Origin: an uncultured bacterium
GTDB taxonomy: Bacteria > Planctomycetota > Phycisphaerae > Sedimentisphaerales > Anaerobacaceae
DNA: 5,505 nucleotides
Assembly: GCA_913009865.1 (NCBI GenBank)
Contig: CAJVYK010000125.1
Location: 1 to 5,505, forward strand
Direction: 5' to 3'
Both the position numbers and the translations under genes were made by a program. Positions 4,621 through 5,505 of the stretch are shown piece by piece (positions within the stretch are counted from its first letter, which is position 1; the number at the start of each line of letters is the position of its first letter). The notes below the pieces were generated by a model. That model ran no database searches, was not told where the DNA came from, and saw nothing but the letters and a program-made list of their open reading frames with translations.

Positions 4621-5505
4621 ATGAAAGAAATTAGTAAGCCACAAGAAGATTCCCCGAAAGAGACGGAGCAGGGTTCCCGCGGAGCGGGGTTCCAACAGAC
4701 GTCCGGCCAAAACATCGGAGTTGTCGAGGATATACGCATTCTTGACGAACTCAAAAATTCATACCTTAACTATGCGATGAGTGTCATTGTTTCCCGTGCC
4801 CTGCCGGACGTCCGCGACGGGCTGAAACCTTCGCAAAGGCGGATACTGGTTGCGATGAACGACTTGAATCTCGGCCCTCGAAGCAGGCACCGCAAGTGCG
4901 CTAAAATTGTCGGCGATACCGGCGGCAACTACCATCCACACGGCGACCAGGCAACTTACGGGACGCTGGTGCGCCTGGGCCAGGAATGGAATATGCGATA
5001 CCTGCTGATTGACCCGCAGGGTAACTTCGGCAGTATTGATTCCGACCCGCCCGCCGCTATGAGATACACCGAAGCCAGGCTCGCTGCGCCGGCTATGGAA
5101 ATGCTCGAAGACCTCAAGTTAGACAGTGTCGATTTCATACCGAACTACGACGAAACCCGCACCGAGCCGACGGTACTGCCCTCGAAGTTTCCAAGTCTGC
5201 TGGTCAACGGCTCTACCGGAATTGCCGTCGGAATGGCTACCAATATTCCGCCGCACAATATCACCGAGGTCTGTGACGCCCTGCTGCTGGTCATTGAGGA
5301 CCCAGACTGCGGATTCAAGGATATTATCAAATGCCTGCCCGGCCCGGACTTCCCAACAGGCGGAATCATCTGCGGCAAAAAGGGAATTCTGGACGCTTAC
5401 ACCACCGGTAAGGGCCATTTGAAAGTCCGGGGCAAAACAAAAATCGAAACAACCAAAAAGGGTAAGGCAAAAATCGTAATAACCGAAATACCCTATATGG
5501 TCGTC
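4621..5505 (+). CDS. gyrA: DNA gyrase subunit A, N-terminal part (runs off the window)
   Basis: The 295 visible residues cover the start of the breakage-reunion domain of a type IIA topoisomerase. Gyrase introduces negative supercoils using ATP, as an A2B2 complex with GyrB. Landmarks are SYLNYAMSVIVSRALPDVRD (47-66), GLKPSQRRIL (67-76), YHPHGDQATYGTLVRL (104-119), the catalytic tyrosine Y149 in RYTEARLA, and NGSTGIAVGMATNIPPHN (196-213). This is about one third of the usual length; the tail that would separate GyrA from ParC is missing, so ParC cannot be fully excluded. The ATG at 4621 gives about 28 residues of polar N-terminal extension before the conserved part. The upstream ribosome binding site is poor. 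A GTG at 4573 is in frame but has none either. Positions equal to E. coli S83 and D87 are Q110 and G114. gyrB is not adjacent upstream. Confidence 0.93.
   Translation, partial: MKEISKPQEDSPKETEQGSRGAGFQQTSGQNIGVVEDIRILDELKNSYLNYAMSVIVSRALPDVRDGLKPSQRRILVAMNDLNLGPRSRHRKCAKIVGDTGGNYHPHGDQATYGTLVRLGQEWNMRYLLIDPQGNFGSIDSDPPAAMRYTEARLAAPAMEMLEDLKLDSVDFIPNYDETRTEPTVLPSKFPSLLVNGSTGIAVGMATNIPPHNITEVCDALLLVIEDPDCGFKDIIKCLPGPDFPTGGIICGKKGILDAYTTGKGHLKVRGKTKIETTKKGKAKIVITEIPYMVV

Overview
The window most resembles a chromosomal segment of a Planctomycetota bacterium, probably from the Phycisphaerae. The clues are the start of a planctomycete-type HNH endonuclease gene, an enlarged signal peptidase I with a zinc-ribbon insertion, and a secreted protease ending in a PEP-CTERM sorting tag. 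The assignment comes from protein style alone; no rRNA or other phylogenetic marker is present apart from part of gyrA. Base composition is moderate, with AT-rich gaps. No transposase, integrase, tRNA, rRNA or CRISPR array was seen.

Layout. The left quarter is on the minus strand. It holds the 5' part of an HNH endonuclease gene (1-216), a 329-base gap (217-545) rich in inverted repeats and possibly carrying a small structured RNA with its own terminator, a cold-shock protein with an acidic hexapeptide-repeat tail (546-890), and an HU-type nucleoid protein (1046-1357). A 285-base divergent region (1358-1642) holds the HU promoter and a near-consensus promoter for the rightward genes. The plus strand then carries signal peptidase I (1643-3193), a 459-base AT-rich gap with a strong promoter and a possible gene relic (3194-3652), a secreted metzincin-like protease with a PEP-CTERM tail (3653-4438), a strong intrinsic terminator (4461-4506), and the 5' part of gyrA (4621-5505, running off the end).

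How they fit together. HU and the cold-shock protein are small nucleic-acid-binding chaperones on the same strand and may share a transcript, although the cold-shock gene has its own possible promoter. Signal peptidase I would process exported proteins, potentially including the protease next door, but that gene has its own promoter and terminator and looks like an independent unit. GyrA begins another unit. This is mostly housekeeping territory. The least explained parts are the structured gap at 275-513, the repeat tail of the cold-shock protein, the rebuilt signal peptidase with an apparently leaderless start, and the start-less open frame at 3395-3601.
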